A stretch of 64,000 nucleotides of DNA from Paraburkholderia tagetis (GTDB lineage Bacteria; Pseudomonadota; Gammaproteobacteria; Burkholderiales; Burkholderiaceae): positions 20,095-84,094 of the forward strand of contig NZ_JAKLJA010000032.1 of NCBI RefSeq assembly GCF_022213065.1. Reading direction: 5' to 3'. Each line of letters opens with the position of its first letter. Position 1 is the stretch's first letter. The translations under genes and the position numbers were made by a program. Positions 8,462 through 17,332 of this stretch are shown piece by piece. The notes under the pieces are model-generated. The model did not search any database and was not told the origin of the DNA. It saw only the letters and a program-made list of their open reading frames with translations.

Positions 8462-8595
8462 ATGCGCAAGCGCGTGGCAGGGTGTGGTTCATTCAGAGTG
8501 CGCGTCATGATTCGATGCGCACCCAGGGCGTGACCTGGTTGCAGAACCTTCCTGCGGGGTCGAGGGTTTGAATGGAATTTATGGGTAAGGAAGCT

Positions 8596-10203
8596 ATGAA
8601 AACAATCAAGCGAGCCCTGATGGGCGTGCTGGCGTGCAGCGGACTCCTCGTCGCCGGCGCGGCACTCGCAGTCGGAGACAGTCCCGGCGGCCCAGCCGTC
8701 AACGAGATCAATTTCCAGCCGCCCGTCACACGCATCGCAGAAGAGCTTTACAACCTGCACATGATGATGCTGCTGTTATGCACCGTGATTTTTGTCGGTG
8801 TATTCGGCGTCATGTTCTATTCGATGTACGCGCACCGTAAATCGAAAGGGCACAAGGCTTCGCATTTCCACGAGAGCACGACCGTCGAAATCATCTGGAC
8901 GATCGTACCGTTCGTGATCGTCGTGCTGATGGCGCTGCCGGCCACCAAGGCCGTGGTCGCCATGAAGGACACGACCAACGCCGACCTCACGGTCAAAGTC
9001 ACGGGTTACCAGTGGAAATGGGGCTACGACTACGTGAAGGGGCCGGGCGAGGGCATCAGCTTCCTCTCGACGCTCACGACGCCGCGCGCGCAAGTGAACG
9101 GCCAGGCGCCGATCACCGACACCTATCTGCAGGAAGTCGATAACCCGCTCGTCGTGCCGGTCAACAAGAAGATTCGCATCATCACCACCGCCAACGACGT
9201 CGTGCACTCGTGGTACGTGCCCGCGTTCGGCGTGAAGCAGGATGCGATCCCCGGCTTCGTGCGCGACACCTGGTTCAAGGCCGACAAGGTGGGCACGTAT
9301 CGCGGCTTCTGTACCGAGCTGTGCGGCAAGGAACACGCATTCATGCCGGTCGTGGTCGAAGTGCTCTCCGACGAAGACTATGCAAAGTGGGTGGACACGC
9401 AAAAGGCGAAGCTGGCTGCGGCGAACGACGACCCCAACAAGACGTACACGATGGCTGAGCTCAAGGAGCGCGGCGAGAAAGTCTACGCGGCGAACTGCGC
9501 GGCGTGCCACCAGGCCAGCGGCAAGGGTGCGGGTGCATTCCCCGCGCTCGACGGCAGCAAGATCGCCAACGGCCCGATCGCCGGGCACGTGAACATCGTG
9601 CTGCATGGCAAGGCCGCCATGCCGTCGTGGGCGCCTACGCTGAACGACGTCGAGATTGCCTCGGTGATCACGTTCGAGCGCAATGCATGGGGCAACCATA
9701 TGGGCGACATGCTGCAACCGCGCCAGGTGGCCGACGCACGCAACGGCAAGATGCCCGAGGGCGGTACGGCTACGGCGGGCGCGAATACGGCGGCAAGCGG
9801 CGCCGAGCAGGCGAACGCGGCGAGCGGCGCTGCACAGGCATCGGGCGCAGCGCAAAGCAGTGCAGCGGCACCCGCTGCTGCGGCGGCAGCGCTCCCGGCC
9901 AGCATCTACTTCGAAGTGGGCAAGAGCACGCTGCCCGCCGACGCGAAAGACGCAATCCAGGCTGCGGCCGATTACGCGAAGGCGCATCCGGACGCGAAGT
10001 TCGCGCTCTCGGGTTTCACCGACGCGAGCGGCAAGGCCGACGCAAATGCGGAACTCGCGAAGCATCGTGCGCAAGCGGTACGCGACGCGCTGAAGGCAGC
10101 GGGCATCGCCGAGGACCACATCATCCTCAAGAAGCCGGAGACGGTTACCGGCGGCGGCGACGCGAAGCAAGCGCGGCGCGTGGAAATCAGCGCGGCAGCC
10201 TGA
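8596..10203 (+). CDS. coxB: Cytochrome c oxidase subunit II fused to cytochrome c and a C-terminal OmpA-like domain
   Basis: 535 residues from the ATG at 8596, chosen for its aagga site. Frame-open ATGs at 8572 and 8581 give only a short extension. Order: signal peptide; two membrane helices (about 45-70 and 90-115); CuA domain with HSWYVPAFG and GFCTELCGKEHAFM (C239, C243, H247, M250); cytochrome c domain with CAACH (C301-H305) and AMPSWAP; an Ala/Gly/Ser linker (about 395-434); then an OmpA-like domain (436-535) keeping FTDASG and KHRAQAV. Subunit II accepts electrons from cytochrome c; the fused heme domain may make this partly internal. The OmpA-like tail could contact peptidoglycan. Confidence 0.93.
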   Translation: MKTIKRALMGVLACSGLLVAGAALAVGDSPGGPAVNEINFQPPVTRIAEELYNLHMMMLLLCTVIFVGVFGVMFYSMYAHRKSKGHKASHFHESTTVEIIWTIVPFVIVVLMALPATKAVVAMKDTTNADLTVKVTGYQWKWGYDYVKGPGEGISFLSTLTTPRAQVNGQAPITDTYLQEVDNPLVVPVNKKIRIITTANDVVHSWYVPAFGVKQDAIPGFVRDTWFKADKVGTYRGFCTELCGKEHAFMPVVVEVLSDEDYAKWVDTQKAKLAAANDDPNKTYTMAELKERGEKVYAANCAACHQASGKGAGAFPALDGSKIANGPIAGHVNIVLHGKAAMPSWAPTLNDVEIASVITFERNAWGNHMGDMLQPRQVADARNGKMPEGGTATAGANTAASGAEQANAASGAAQASGAAQSSAAAPAAAAAALPASIYFEVGKSTLPADAKDAIQAAADYAKAHPDAKFALSGFTDASGKADANAELAKHRAQAVRDALKAAGIAEDHIILKKPETVTGGGDAKQARRVEISAAA

Positions 10204-10328
10204 GCGAGCTGATCGGCACGGAGCGCGATAAGAAGGAAAGAGGCGCGCGCCGGGCCTCAAAAGAACAGTCGGTCGACAGGCCAATACGGTAGTACGAGAC
10301 GCAAAGCAATTCGCTTCAGGAGAGAGTC

Positions 10329-11939
10329 ATGTCTAGCATCGGACACGATGTAGCGGGCCACGGTCATGTGCACGGGGACCACGCCCACGAGACGCCCCAC
10401 GGGTGGCGACGCTGGTTGTTCGCCACCAATCACAAGGACATCGGAACGCTGTATCTGATTTTTTCGTTCGTGATGTTCCTGTCCGGCGGTGTGATGGCTC
10501 TGGCCATTCGTGCCGAGCTGTTCGAGCCGGGGCTGCAGATCATGCGCCCCGAGTTCTTCAACCAGCTCACCACAATGCACGGCCTTATCATGGTGTTCGG
10601 CGCGATCATGCCGGCATTCGTGGGCTTCGCGAACTGGATGGTGCCGTTGCAGATCGGCGCATCGGACATGGCGTTCGCGCGCATGAACAACTTCAGCTTC
10701 TGGCTGCTGCCGGCTGCCGCCGTGCTGCTCGTGGGGTCGTTCTTCACGCCGGGCGGCGCCACTGCCGCGGGCTGGACGCTCTATGCGCCGCTCTCCACGC
10801 AGATGGGCCCGGGCATGGACTTCGCGATCTTCGCGGTGCACATCATGGGCGCGTCGTCGATCATGGGCGGCATCAACATCGTCGTGACGATCCTGAACAT
10901 GCGCGCACCGGGCATGACGCTCATGAAGATGCCGATGTTCGCATGGACGTGGCTGATTACCGCCTATCTGCTGATTGCCGTGATGCCGGTGCTCGCTGGC
11001 GCAATCACGATGCTGCTGTTCGACCGTCACTTCGGCACGAGCTTCTTTAATGCGGCAGGCGGCGGCGACCCGGTCATGTACCAGCACATTTTCTGGTTCT
11101 TCGGCCACCCCGAGGTCTACATCATGATCTTGCCGGCGTTCGGGATCGTTTCGCAGGTGATTCCGGCGTTCTCGCGCAAGCCGCTGTTCGGCTATAGCTC
11201 GATGGTGTATGCCACGGCGTCGATCGCGATTCTCTCGTTCATGGTCTGGGCGCACCACATGTTCGCGACCGGCATGCCGGTCACGGGCCAACTGTTCTTC
11301 ATGTACGCGACCATGCTGATCGCCGTGCCCACGGGCGTGAAGGTGTTCAACTGGGTGGCGACGATGTGGCGCGGCGCGCTTTCGTTCGAAACGCCGATGC
11401 TGTTCGCCGTGGGCTTCCTGATCGTGTTCACGTTCGGTGGCCTCTCGGGTCTGATGCTCGCCATGGCGCCGCTCGATATCCAGTACCACGGAACCTATTT
11501 CGTCGTTGCGCACTTCCATTACGTGCTGGTGGCCGGGTCATTATTCGCGTTGTTCTCAGGGTGGTATTACTGGTCGCCGAAATGGACCGGCTGGATGTAC
11601 AACGAGATGCGCGGCAAGATCCACTTCTGGTGCTCGCTGATCTTCTTCAACCTCGCGTTCCTGCCGATGCACTTCGTCGGTCTCGCCGGGATGCCGCGTC
11701 GCTATGCCGACTACCCGGCCCAGTTCACCGACTGGAACCAGGTGATCACGATCGGCGCGTTCGGCTTCGGTCTCTCGCAGGTGTACTTCCTGTTCTTCGT
11801 GGCGCTGCCCGCATACCGTGGCGGCGGCGAACTGGAAAAGGCCGCGGACAAGCCGTGGGACGGCGCGACCGGCCTCGAGTGGACCGTGCCGAGCCCGGCT
11901 CCGTTCCACACGTTCGAAAATCCGCCGACGGTCGAATAA
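10329..11939 (+). CDS. coxA: Cytochrome c oxidase subunit I
   Basis: 536-residue heme-copper oxidase core with about 12 membrane helices. TTMHGLIMVF carries a heme a histidine, HPEVYIMILPAFGI carries the CuB histidine and the cross-linked tyrosine, WAHHMFATG has the further CuB histidines, and VVAHFHYVLVAG has the heme a3 / heme a ligands. Reduces O2 to water and pumps protons across the inner membrane. Good ggag site before the ATG. Ends with a soluble tail typical of beta-proteobacterial aa3 enzymes. Confidence 0.98.
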   Translation: MSSIGHDVAGHGHVHGDHAHETPHGWRRWLFATNHKDIGTLYLIFSFVMFLSGGVMALAIRAELFEPGLQIMRPEFFNQLTTMHGLIMVFGAIMPAFVGFANWMVPLQIGASDMAFARMNNFSFWLLPAAAVLLVGSFFTPGGATAAGWTLYAPLSTQMGPGMDFAIFAVHIMGASSIMGGINIVVTILNMRAPGMTLMKMPMFAWTWLITAYLLIAVMPVLAGAITMLLFDRHFGTSFFNAAGGGDPVMYQHIFWFFGHPEVYIMILPAFGIVSQVIPAFSRKPLFGYSSMVYATASIAILSFMVWAHHMFATGMPVTGQLFFMYATMLIAVPTGVKVFNWVATMWRGALSFETPMLFAVGFLIVFTFGGLSGLMLAMAPLDIQYHGTYFVVAHFHYVLVAGSLFALFSGWYYWSPKWTGWMYNEMRGKIHFWCSLIFFNLAFLPMHFVGLAGMPRRYADYPAQFTDWNQVITIGAFGFGLSQVYFLFFVALPAYRGGGELEKAADKPWDGATGLEWTVPSPAPFHTFENPPTVE

Positions 11940-12029
11940 GCCATCGGTCCAGGGCGTCCGGCGCGTGCGCGGCCGGACGCGAGACGAAAGCCGCGTTTGC
12001 GCAATTCACCAGACATAGCGGTCACAAGC

Positions 12030-12212
12030 ATGAATACGCATCCCGCGGCAACCGGCAACACAGGCATGACCCGGAATCCACAAAAAAGACGTACACCCGA
12101 ACAGATCCGTGCGGGCAACCTGCGGCTCGGCCTCGTATTGCTGGCTATCGTCGCCGTCTTTTTTCTGGGTGCCGTCCTGAAGCAACTGTATTTCGGCGGC
12201 CTGGCTAATTGA
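12030..12212 (+). CDS. Small cytochrome oxidase assembly protein
   Basis: 60 residues from the ATG at 12030; an ATG at 12066 (MTRNPQKRR) is an alternative and gives 48. One membrane helix (GLVLLAIVAVFFLGAVLKQL) follows a basic stretch (PQKRRTPEQIRAGNLR). Small proteins of this kind lie between coxA and ctaG in Burkholderia and relatives and are named cytochrome oxidase small assembly proteins from context. Neither start has a strong ribosome-binding site. Confidence 0.75.
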   Translation: MNTHPAATGNTGMTRNPQKRRTPEQIRAGNLRLGLVLLAIVAVFFLGAVLKQLYFGGLAN

Positions 12213-12285
12213 AGCCGCATTGACACTATTGGTAGTGAGGCGCTTCGCAGCGGCGTGAGCGCTGGTGTTCGTACGAGGAAGTCCG

Positions 12286-12867
12286 ATGTCTACGCAGCAC
12301 TCTGGCAACGATCGCGCGTTTAACCGCTCGATGCTTATCAAGCTCGTCGTTGTCGCGTTCCTGATGTTCGGTTTCGGTTTTGCGCTCATCCCGATGTACC
12401 GCGCGATCTGCCAGATCACCGGCGTCAACAATCTCGTGCAGCGCGACGCCACCGAGCGCGAGGCGCGCAACACGCAGGTGGACATGACGCGCACGATTTC
12501 GGTGGAATTCGACGCGAACGCTCGCGGGCTGCTCGGCTTCAAGCCTGAGCAGACGAGCCTCGACGTGCATCCAGGCGAAGTCATGACGGTGATGTACGAC
12601 ATTTCGAACAACGAAGGACGCACGATCGACGCGCAGGCGATTCCGAGTTACGCGCCGAAGCAGGCGACGGAGTACTTCCGCAAGATCGAGTGCTTCTGTT
12701 TCAAGCAGCAGACTTTGAAGCCGAACGAGACGAAGCGCATGCCGGTGGTGTTCGTGATCGATCCGAAGCTGCCGAAGGACGTGAAGACGATCACGCTGTC
12801 GTACACGTTTTTCGAACTGAACAAGCCCGCAGTGCCGAAGGCGCCGAAGCAGTCGGCCGGCGCCTGA
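12286..12867 (+). CDS. ctaG: Cytochrome c oxidase assembly protein (Cox11 family)
   Basis: 193 residues. A single N-terminal membrane helix (KLVVVAFLMFGFGFALIPMY) anchors a periplasmic domain. ECFCFKQQTL is the copper-binding CFCF motif of Cox11, and MPVVFVIDPKLP is the conserved C-terminal stretch. Delivers copper to the CuB site of subunit I. An in-frame GTG at 12265 would add seven residues, but the ATG at 12286 has an agga site at good spacing. Confidence 0.96.
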   Translation: MSTQHSGNDRAFNRSMLIKLVVVAFLMFGFGFALIPMYRAICQITGVNNLVQRDATEREARNTQVDMTRTISVEFDANARGLLGFKPEQTSLDVHPGEVMTVMYDISNNEGRTIDAQAIPSYAPKQATEYFRKIECFCFKQQTLKPNETKRMPVVFVIDPKLPKDVKTITLSYTFFELNKPAVPKAPKQSAGA

Positions 12868-12902
12868 GGTGAGCGAGGCGTGACGCCACTGAGACGAAGC
12901 GC

Positions 12903-13151
12903 ATGAACGGCAATGAATCGAACGGAGAGCGTGACGGCGCAAAGCAGGGCGCCGGCGCGGCAAAGAAGAAGAGCGGCGTGCTGCAACTGGCGAAAGCCGT
13001 GGGTTGGTCGTTCTTCGGCATACGCAGGCGTGCCGATCTCGAAGCGGACGCAGCACAGTTGCACCCCCTGGCGCTGATTGCGGCGGCGCTCATCGGCGCG
13101 GTGATTTTCATCGTCGTGCTGCTGCTGATCGTGCACGCAGTGGTGGGCTAG
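12903..13151 (+). CDS. DUF2970 family membrane protein
   Basis: 82 residues. A charged low-complexity N-terminus (~20 residues) is followed by LQLAKAVGWSFFGIRRRADLE, the DUF2970 signature, and one C-terminal helix (ALIGAVIFIVVLLLIVHAVV). Typically encoded between ctaG and coxC in beta-proteobacteria; function unknown but linked to the oxidase by position. Confidence 0.85.
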   Translation: MNGNESNGERDGAKQGAGAAKKKSGVLQLAKAVGWSFFGIRRRADLEADAAQLHPLALIAAALIGAVIFIVVLLLIVHAVVG

Positions 13152-13278
13152 GTGCAGGGCGGCGCGCAGGACGCATGCTCTCGCGCTTGAAGTGAATACG
13201 AATAACGAAGACAGACCGCCGGCAGAAGTCGGCAAAAGCCGGCACTGTCCGGAGCAACTGGAAATTGGAGAATCAGGC

Positions 13279-14136
13279 ATGAGCGGCCAAAACGATAGCC
13301 CGTACTACTTCGTACCGCACCCGTCGCGGCATCCGATCAGCGCGTCCATTGGTCTTCTGATCATGCTCGCGTCGCTTGCGTCGTGGATCAACGGCGAGTC
13401 GTGGGGGCCGATCGGCGTGGCCGCCGGTCTGCTGTGGGTGCTCTTCACGCTGTGGCACTGGTTCGGCGACGCCATCGCCGAATCGGAAGGCGGCATGTAC
13501 GGCAAGCGTGTCGACAAGTCGTATCGCTGGAGCATGAGCTGGTTCATCTTCTCCGAAGTGATGTTCTTCGGCGCGTTCTTCGGTGCGCTCTTCTACGCGC
13601 GCCAGATCGCACTTCATCAGCTCGGCAGCCTCGACTACAAGCTGATCTGGCCGGACTTCGCGGCGGTGTGGCCGAACAACGGTCCGGCGGCGCTCGTATC
13701 GCATTTCCGTTCGATGACGCCCTGGCCGGTTCCGACCATCAACACGGCGCTGCTGCTCTCCTCGGGCGCGACGCTCACGGTTGCTCACCACGCACTGCGC
13801 GACGATCATCGCAAGAAGACCATCGCATGGCTCGCGGCGACGATAGCGCTGGGCCTGTGCTTCCTGTGCCTGCAGGTCTTCGAGTACGTTCACGCGTACA
13901 ACGAACTGAACCTCACGCTCGCTTCGGGCATCTACGGTTCGACGTTCTTCCTGCTCACGGGCTTCCACGGCTTCCACGTGTTCCTCGGCGGCACGATGCT
14001 CACGGTGGTGATGATGCGGCTGATTCGTGGCCACTTCACAGCGGAGCACCACTTCGCATTCGAAGGCGCCGCGTGGTACTGGCACTTCGTGGACGTGGTC
14101 TGGCTCGGCCTCTACGTTGTCGTGTACTGGCTGTAA
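13279..14136 (+). CDS. coxC: Cytochrome c oxidase subunit III
   Basis: 285 residues with about seven membrane helices. The start MSGQNDSPYYFVPHPSRHPI is typical of subunit III. WFIFSEVMFFGAFFGALFYA, HAYNELNLTLASGIYGSTFF, TGFHGFHVFLGG and WYWHFVDVVWL are conserved core motifs. I chose the ATG at 13279 over upstream in-frame codons because homology begins there. It is followed by a terminator, so it ends the first half of the cox locus. Confidence 0.96.
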   Translation: MSGQNDSPYYFVPHPSRHPISASIGLLIMLASLASWINGESWGPIGVAAGLLWVLFTLWHWFGDAIAESEGGMYGKRVDKSYRWSMSWFIFSEVMFFGAFFGALFYARQIALHQLGSLDYKLIWPDFAAVWPNNGPAALVSHFRSMTPWPVPTINTALLLSSGATLTVAHHALRDDHRKKTIAWLAATIALGLCFLCLQVFEYVHAYNELNLTLASGIYGSTFFLLTGFHGFHVFLGGTMLTVVMMRLIRGHFTAEHHFAFEGAAWYWHFVDVVWLGLYVVVYWL

Positions 14137-14193
14137 CGCGCAGGATGCGGGGCATTCGCGTGACACGCGAATGCCGCAGCGCAGCGGACATAA

Positions 14194-14242
14194 AAAAGCC
14201 AAGGCGCCGCTCCGACATCGTCGGCGCGGCGCCTTGGCTTTT
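14194..14242. terminator. Bidirectional intrinsic terminator after coxC
   Basis: Perfect 17-base arms: aaaagccaaggcgccgc (14194-14210) and gcggcgccttggctttt (14226-14242), with A-run upstream and T-run downstream. Serves coxC (plus) and the convergent DUF2909 gene (minus). Confidence 0.85.
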
Positions 14243-14261
14243 GCAGGATCGGATGTGAACG

Positions 14262-14471
14262 TCAGCGGTTGAGCGGAATCCCGGTGGACTGGATCCAGCC
14301 CATCCAGTGCGCGAAGAGGATGAAGAGGAACAGCGAGATGGACAAGCCGACGCGCGTCGCGAGCGACCAGACCATCCGCTTGCTGCGGCCCCGGTCGTGC
14401 ATCATGAAGTAAAGCGCCGAGATCATACTCGTGATGATCAGCGCAAATGCAATGGGGACAAGTATGTGCAT
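14262..14471 (-). CDS. Twin-transmembrane protein, DUF2909 family
   Basis: 69 residues starting at MHILVPIAF. Two helices (about 3-22 and 42-62) flank a short basic loop (MMHDRGRSKRMV). The RVGLSISLFLFILFAHWMGW segment matches DUF2909 proteins found beside cytochrome oxidase genes. It is the only minus-strand gene inside the cox cluster, convergent with coxC and divergent from the SURF1 gene. Upstream in-frame ATGs (MPTSVNF) could lengthen it slightly. Confidence 0.8.
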   Translation of the reverse strand: MHILVPIAFALIITSMISALYFMMHDRGRSKRMVWSLATRVGLSISLFLFILFAHWMGWIQSTGIPLNR

Positions 14472-14576
14472 GAAATTCACTGAAGTTGGCATGCCTGAAA
14501 ACGCCTGTCTCATTATCGCACCGTGCTCCCAAGGGCGGGGTTCGGTCCTGCGAATGCTACGCATCGGATGTGCCTG

Positions 14577-15335
14577 ATGAAGATCCGTCTCGTTCCCGCG
14601 CTGCTTATCCTGATCGTGATGGCCGTGACAATTCGTCTCGGCTTCTGGCAGCGCGACCGCGCCCATCAGAAGGAAGCGCTGCAGGTGCAGATCACACGCT
14701 ATGAGAACGCGAGCCCGCAGGCGGTGGGCACTGCGCCCATCGCCCTGAAGGACATCGAGTTCCATCGGGTGAGCGCAAAGGGCACGTTCATGCCCGAACG
14801 TGTGGTGTATCTCGACAATCGTCCCTATAACGACCAGCCAGGCTTTTACGTGGTGATGCCGCTTAAACTGGAAGGCGGTGGCTATGTGCTCGTGAACCGC
14901 GGCTGGCTGCCGCGCAACATTCAGGTTCGCGAGCGGATTGCGCCCTATCTGACCCCGGCGGGTCCGGTCGAAGTAGTGGGCATTGTGCGCGCCGATGCTT
15001 CGCGTGCCTTCGAACTGGGGACCGGCGGCTCTGCAGCGCATCAGAAGATACGGCAGAATCTCGGCGTCGCTTCCTACGCGGCGGAAACCGGGCTGCCGTT
15101 GCAGCCCTTCGTGATCCAGCAAACGGGCGCGGTGCCGGCCTTGAAGGACGGCCTCGTGCGCGACTGGCCGGTGCCGGCCACGGACGTCGAACGCAACTAT
15201 GGCTACATGCTTCAGTGGTGGGGCATGGCGGCCGCGGCGCTCGGATTCGGCCTTTACGCGGCTCGTCGGGCCGCGACAAAAGAGCGCAGCAAAGAGCGCG
15301 GTCAGGGGCCGGCTCACAGCACAAAGGACGCCTGA
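14577..15335 (+). CDS. SURF1 family cytochrome oxidase biogenesis protein
   Basis: 252 residues from the ATG at 14577; an ATG at 14568 would add three. N-terminal helix (LVPALLILIVMAVTIRLGF) then WQRDRAHQKEAL, periplasmic motifs VYLDNRPYNDQPGFYV and VLVNRGWLPRN, and a C-terminal helix (YMLQWWGMAAAALGFGLYA). SURF1 assists heme A insertion into subunit I. It heads the second half of the cox cluster. Confidence 0.93.
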   Translation: MKIRLVPALLILIVMAVTIRLGFWQRDRAHQKEALQVQITRYENASPQAVGTAPIALKDIEFHRVSAKGTFMPERVVYLDNRPYNDQPGFYVVMPLKLEGGGYVLVNRGWLPRNIQVRERIAPYLTPAGPVEVVGIVRADASRAFELGTGGSAAHQKIRQNLGVASYAAETGLPLQPFVIQQTGAVPALKDGLVRDWPVPATDVERNYGYMLQWWGMAAAALGFGLYAARRAATKERSKERGQGPAHSTKDA

Positions 15336-15461
15336 CGATCGGTTGGCTTTTAGCCGATTGCATCGCCGGACGATTCCGCCGGACGATTCGTCAGGCACAA
15401 GGATTCGCTGCAACCTGGCAGCGCATGGATAACTGGAAGCGACAGAAACGAGGTTCAGGCA

Positions 15462-16175
15462 GTGTCGACGCATTCTCCCGATTCATCGCAGGTTTCGAGC
15501 AGCGCATCGCTGCAAAAGGGCGCTTCGTCCAAGGGCGCTCCGCCCAAGGGTGCCCAGCCGAATGGCGCTGCACCCAAGGGCGCCCCCCGGAAGGGCTCAT
15601 GGCAGCGCGGCCGCTGGATGCTGCTGCTGATTGCGGTGATCTGCGGCGCGCCCATCGCGCTTTCGTACTTCACCTATTACGTGATCAAGCCGAAGGGCGG
15701 CTCGACGAGTTACGGCACGCTGATCGAGCCGCAACGCACGATTCCGTCCGCGCTGATGGTGACCGGCGACGACGGCCGCGAAGTGCCGCTCGCCTCGCTC
15801 AAGGGCCGCTGGCTGATGATCTCGGTGGACGGTGGCGTGTGCGGGGCGTCGTGCGTGCAGAAGCTCTACTTCATGCGTCAGGTGCGCGCGACGCAAGGCG
15901 TGGAGCGCGAGCGCGTCGTCACGGTCTGGCTGCGTACCGACGACGCCGCGGTGCCGGCCGTCGTGAAGACCGCCTACCCGGACACGCGCATGCTGCGCGC
16001 CGATTCGACCTCGGTGTCCGCATGGCTGCCCGCGACCGACAAGACGAAGGACACCGACCACATCTACCTGGTCGACCCGAACGGCAACCTGATGATGCGG
16101 TTCCCCGAGCAGCCGGACCCGTCGAAGATCAAGCAGGACTTGACCAAACTCCTCAAGTGGTCGCGCATCGGTTAA
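15462..16175 (+). CDS. SCO-like membrane-anchored thioredoxin-fold protein with N-terminal tandem repeat
   Basis: 237 residues from GTG. Residues ~19-43 are a KGAPP-like tandem repeat, then a membrane helix (WMLLLIAVICGAPIALSYF) and a periplasmic domain. The domain keeps a CxxxC pair (CGASC, C127 and C131) and a histidine (H200, DTDHIYLVDPNG) placed like the copper ligands of SCO1/SenC. Between SURF1 and ctaA it is likely a copper or redox assembly factor for the oxidase; this is inferred, as overall identity to SCO looks low. Confidence 0.75.
   Translation: MSTHSPDSSQVSSSASLQKGASSKGAPPKGAQPNGAAPKGAPRKGSWQRGRWMLLLIAVICGAPIALSYFTYYVIKPKGGSTSYGTLIEPQRTIPSALMVTGDDGREVPLASLKGRWLMISVDGGVCGASCVQKLYFMRQVRATQGVERERVVTVWLRTDDAAVPAVVKTAYPDTRMLRADSTSVSAWLPATDKTKDTDHIYLVDPNGNLMMRFPEQPDPSKIKQDLTKLLKWSRIG
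15516..15590 (+). repeat. 15-bp coding tandem repeat
   Basis: Five 15-base units begin at 15516, 15531, 15546, 15561 and 15576 (aagggcgcttcgtcc, aagggcgctccgccc, then variants). They encode KGASS, KGAPP, KGAQP, NGAAP and KGAPR, followed by a partial sixth KGS. The array lies in the predicted cytoplasmic N-terminal tail before the membrane helix. Confidence 0.9.
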
Positions 16176-16213
16176 GGTGCGCAGCGCAAGTCTGACAGAG
16201 AAGAGTACGAGAG

Positions 16214-17323
16214 ATGTTTATTCTGGAGTTGGGCCTGATTGGCCTGTGCATCGCGTTGCTGCCGCTGTCGTGGGTCTGGGTGAAGGCCGACGACGACAAG
16301 TTCCGCAAGCTCGTGTGGCTCACGACGTTCATGACGCTCGACCTCGTGATGTTCGGCGGCTTCACGCGCCTGACCGACTCGGGCCTCGGCTGTCCTGACT
16401 GGCCGGGTTGCTACGGCACCTCGTCGCCGTTCATCGCGCATGCGCAGATCGCGGCCGCGCACCTTGCCATGCCGAGCGGCCCCGTGAGCATGACGAAGGC
16501 GTGGATCGAGATGATTCACCGCTATTTCGCGATGGCCATCGGTGTCCTGATCATTGCGCAGACGGCGATCGCCTGGCGCGCGCGCATCAAGCGGATGGCG
16601 CTGCATGTCTCGCCGTGGTGGCCCACGGCGCTGCTCGGCCTGATCGTCTTGCAGGGCGTGTTCGGCGCGTGGACGGTGACGATGAAACTGCAACCCATCA
16701 TCGTCACTACGCACCTCATGCTTGGCCTCATGCTGCTCGGCTCGCTCGCGTGGCTCGCCGCGCGCATGACGCCGCTGCCCGCGTTCGAGCCCGACGCCGC
16801 GCGCTGGCGCGTGGCCGCGCTCGCGGCGCTGGTCCTGCTCGTCGCGCAGATTGCGCTGGGCGGCTGGGTGAGCACGAACTACGCGGTGCTCGCGTGCACG
16901 GACTTCCCGACCTGCAACGGCGCGCTGATCCCGCCGATGGACTTTCACCATGGCTTCCATCTCTGGCGCGCGCTCGGCATGGACGGCAACGGCGACGTGA
17001 TTACGCAGGACGCGCTCGTCGCGATCCACTGGACACATCGCACGTTCGCGTTCGTGGTGATCGCTTATCTGGTATGGTTCGCCCTCAAGTTGCGGCGTTA
17101 CGCTTCGCTGCGACGCCCCGCTAACTGGGTCCTGATCGTGATCGCGATCCAGTTTCTGACAGGGCTATCCAACATCGTGCTGCAGTGGCCGCTGCCCGTG
17201 GCAGTGGCGCACAACGGTGGCGCGGCGATCCTGTTGCTTCTTGTCGTCGTGCTAAACTTTCGAATTGCTTGTAGCCGCCCCGGCCGCGCCGTCCTCCCTG
17301 CGCGCGACACCGCTGCGGTGTGA
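16214..17323 (+). CDS. ctaA: Heme A synthase (COX15/CtaA)
   Basis: 369-residue integral membrane protein with about eight helices. It oxidises the heme O methyl group to the formyl of heme A. Conserved heme-ligand histidines lie in EMIHRYFAMAIG, VTTHLMLGLML, AIHWTHRTFAF and AVAHNGGAAIL. FTRLTDSGLGCPDWPGC and ACTDFPTCNG are the characteristic motifs with paired cysteines. The next gene, ctaB, starts 10 bases after its stop. Confidence 0.96.
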   Translation: MFILELGLIGLCIALLPLSWVWVKADDDKFRKLVWLTTFMTLDLVMFGGFTRLTDSGLGCPDWPGCYGTSSPFIAHAQIAAAHLAMPSGPVSMTKAWIEMIHRYFAMAIGVLIIAQTAIAWRARIKRMALHVSPWWPTALLGLIVLQGVFGAWTVTMKLQPIIVTTHLMLGLMLLGSLAWLAARMTPLPAFEPDAARWRVAALAALVLLVAQIALGGWVSTNYAVLACTDFPTCNGALIPPMDFHHGFHLWRALGMDGNGDVITQDALVAIHWTHRTFAFVVIAYLVWFALKLRRYASLRRPANWVLIVIAIQFLTGLSNIVLQWPLPVAVAHNGGAAILLLLVVVLNFRIACSRPGRAVLPARDTAAV

Positions 17324-17332
17324 CCCCGCCCC

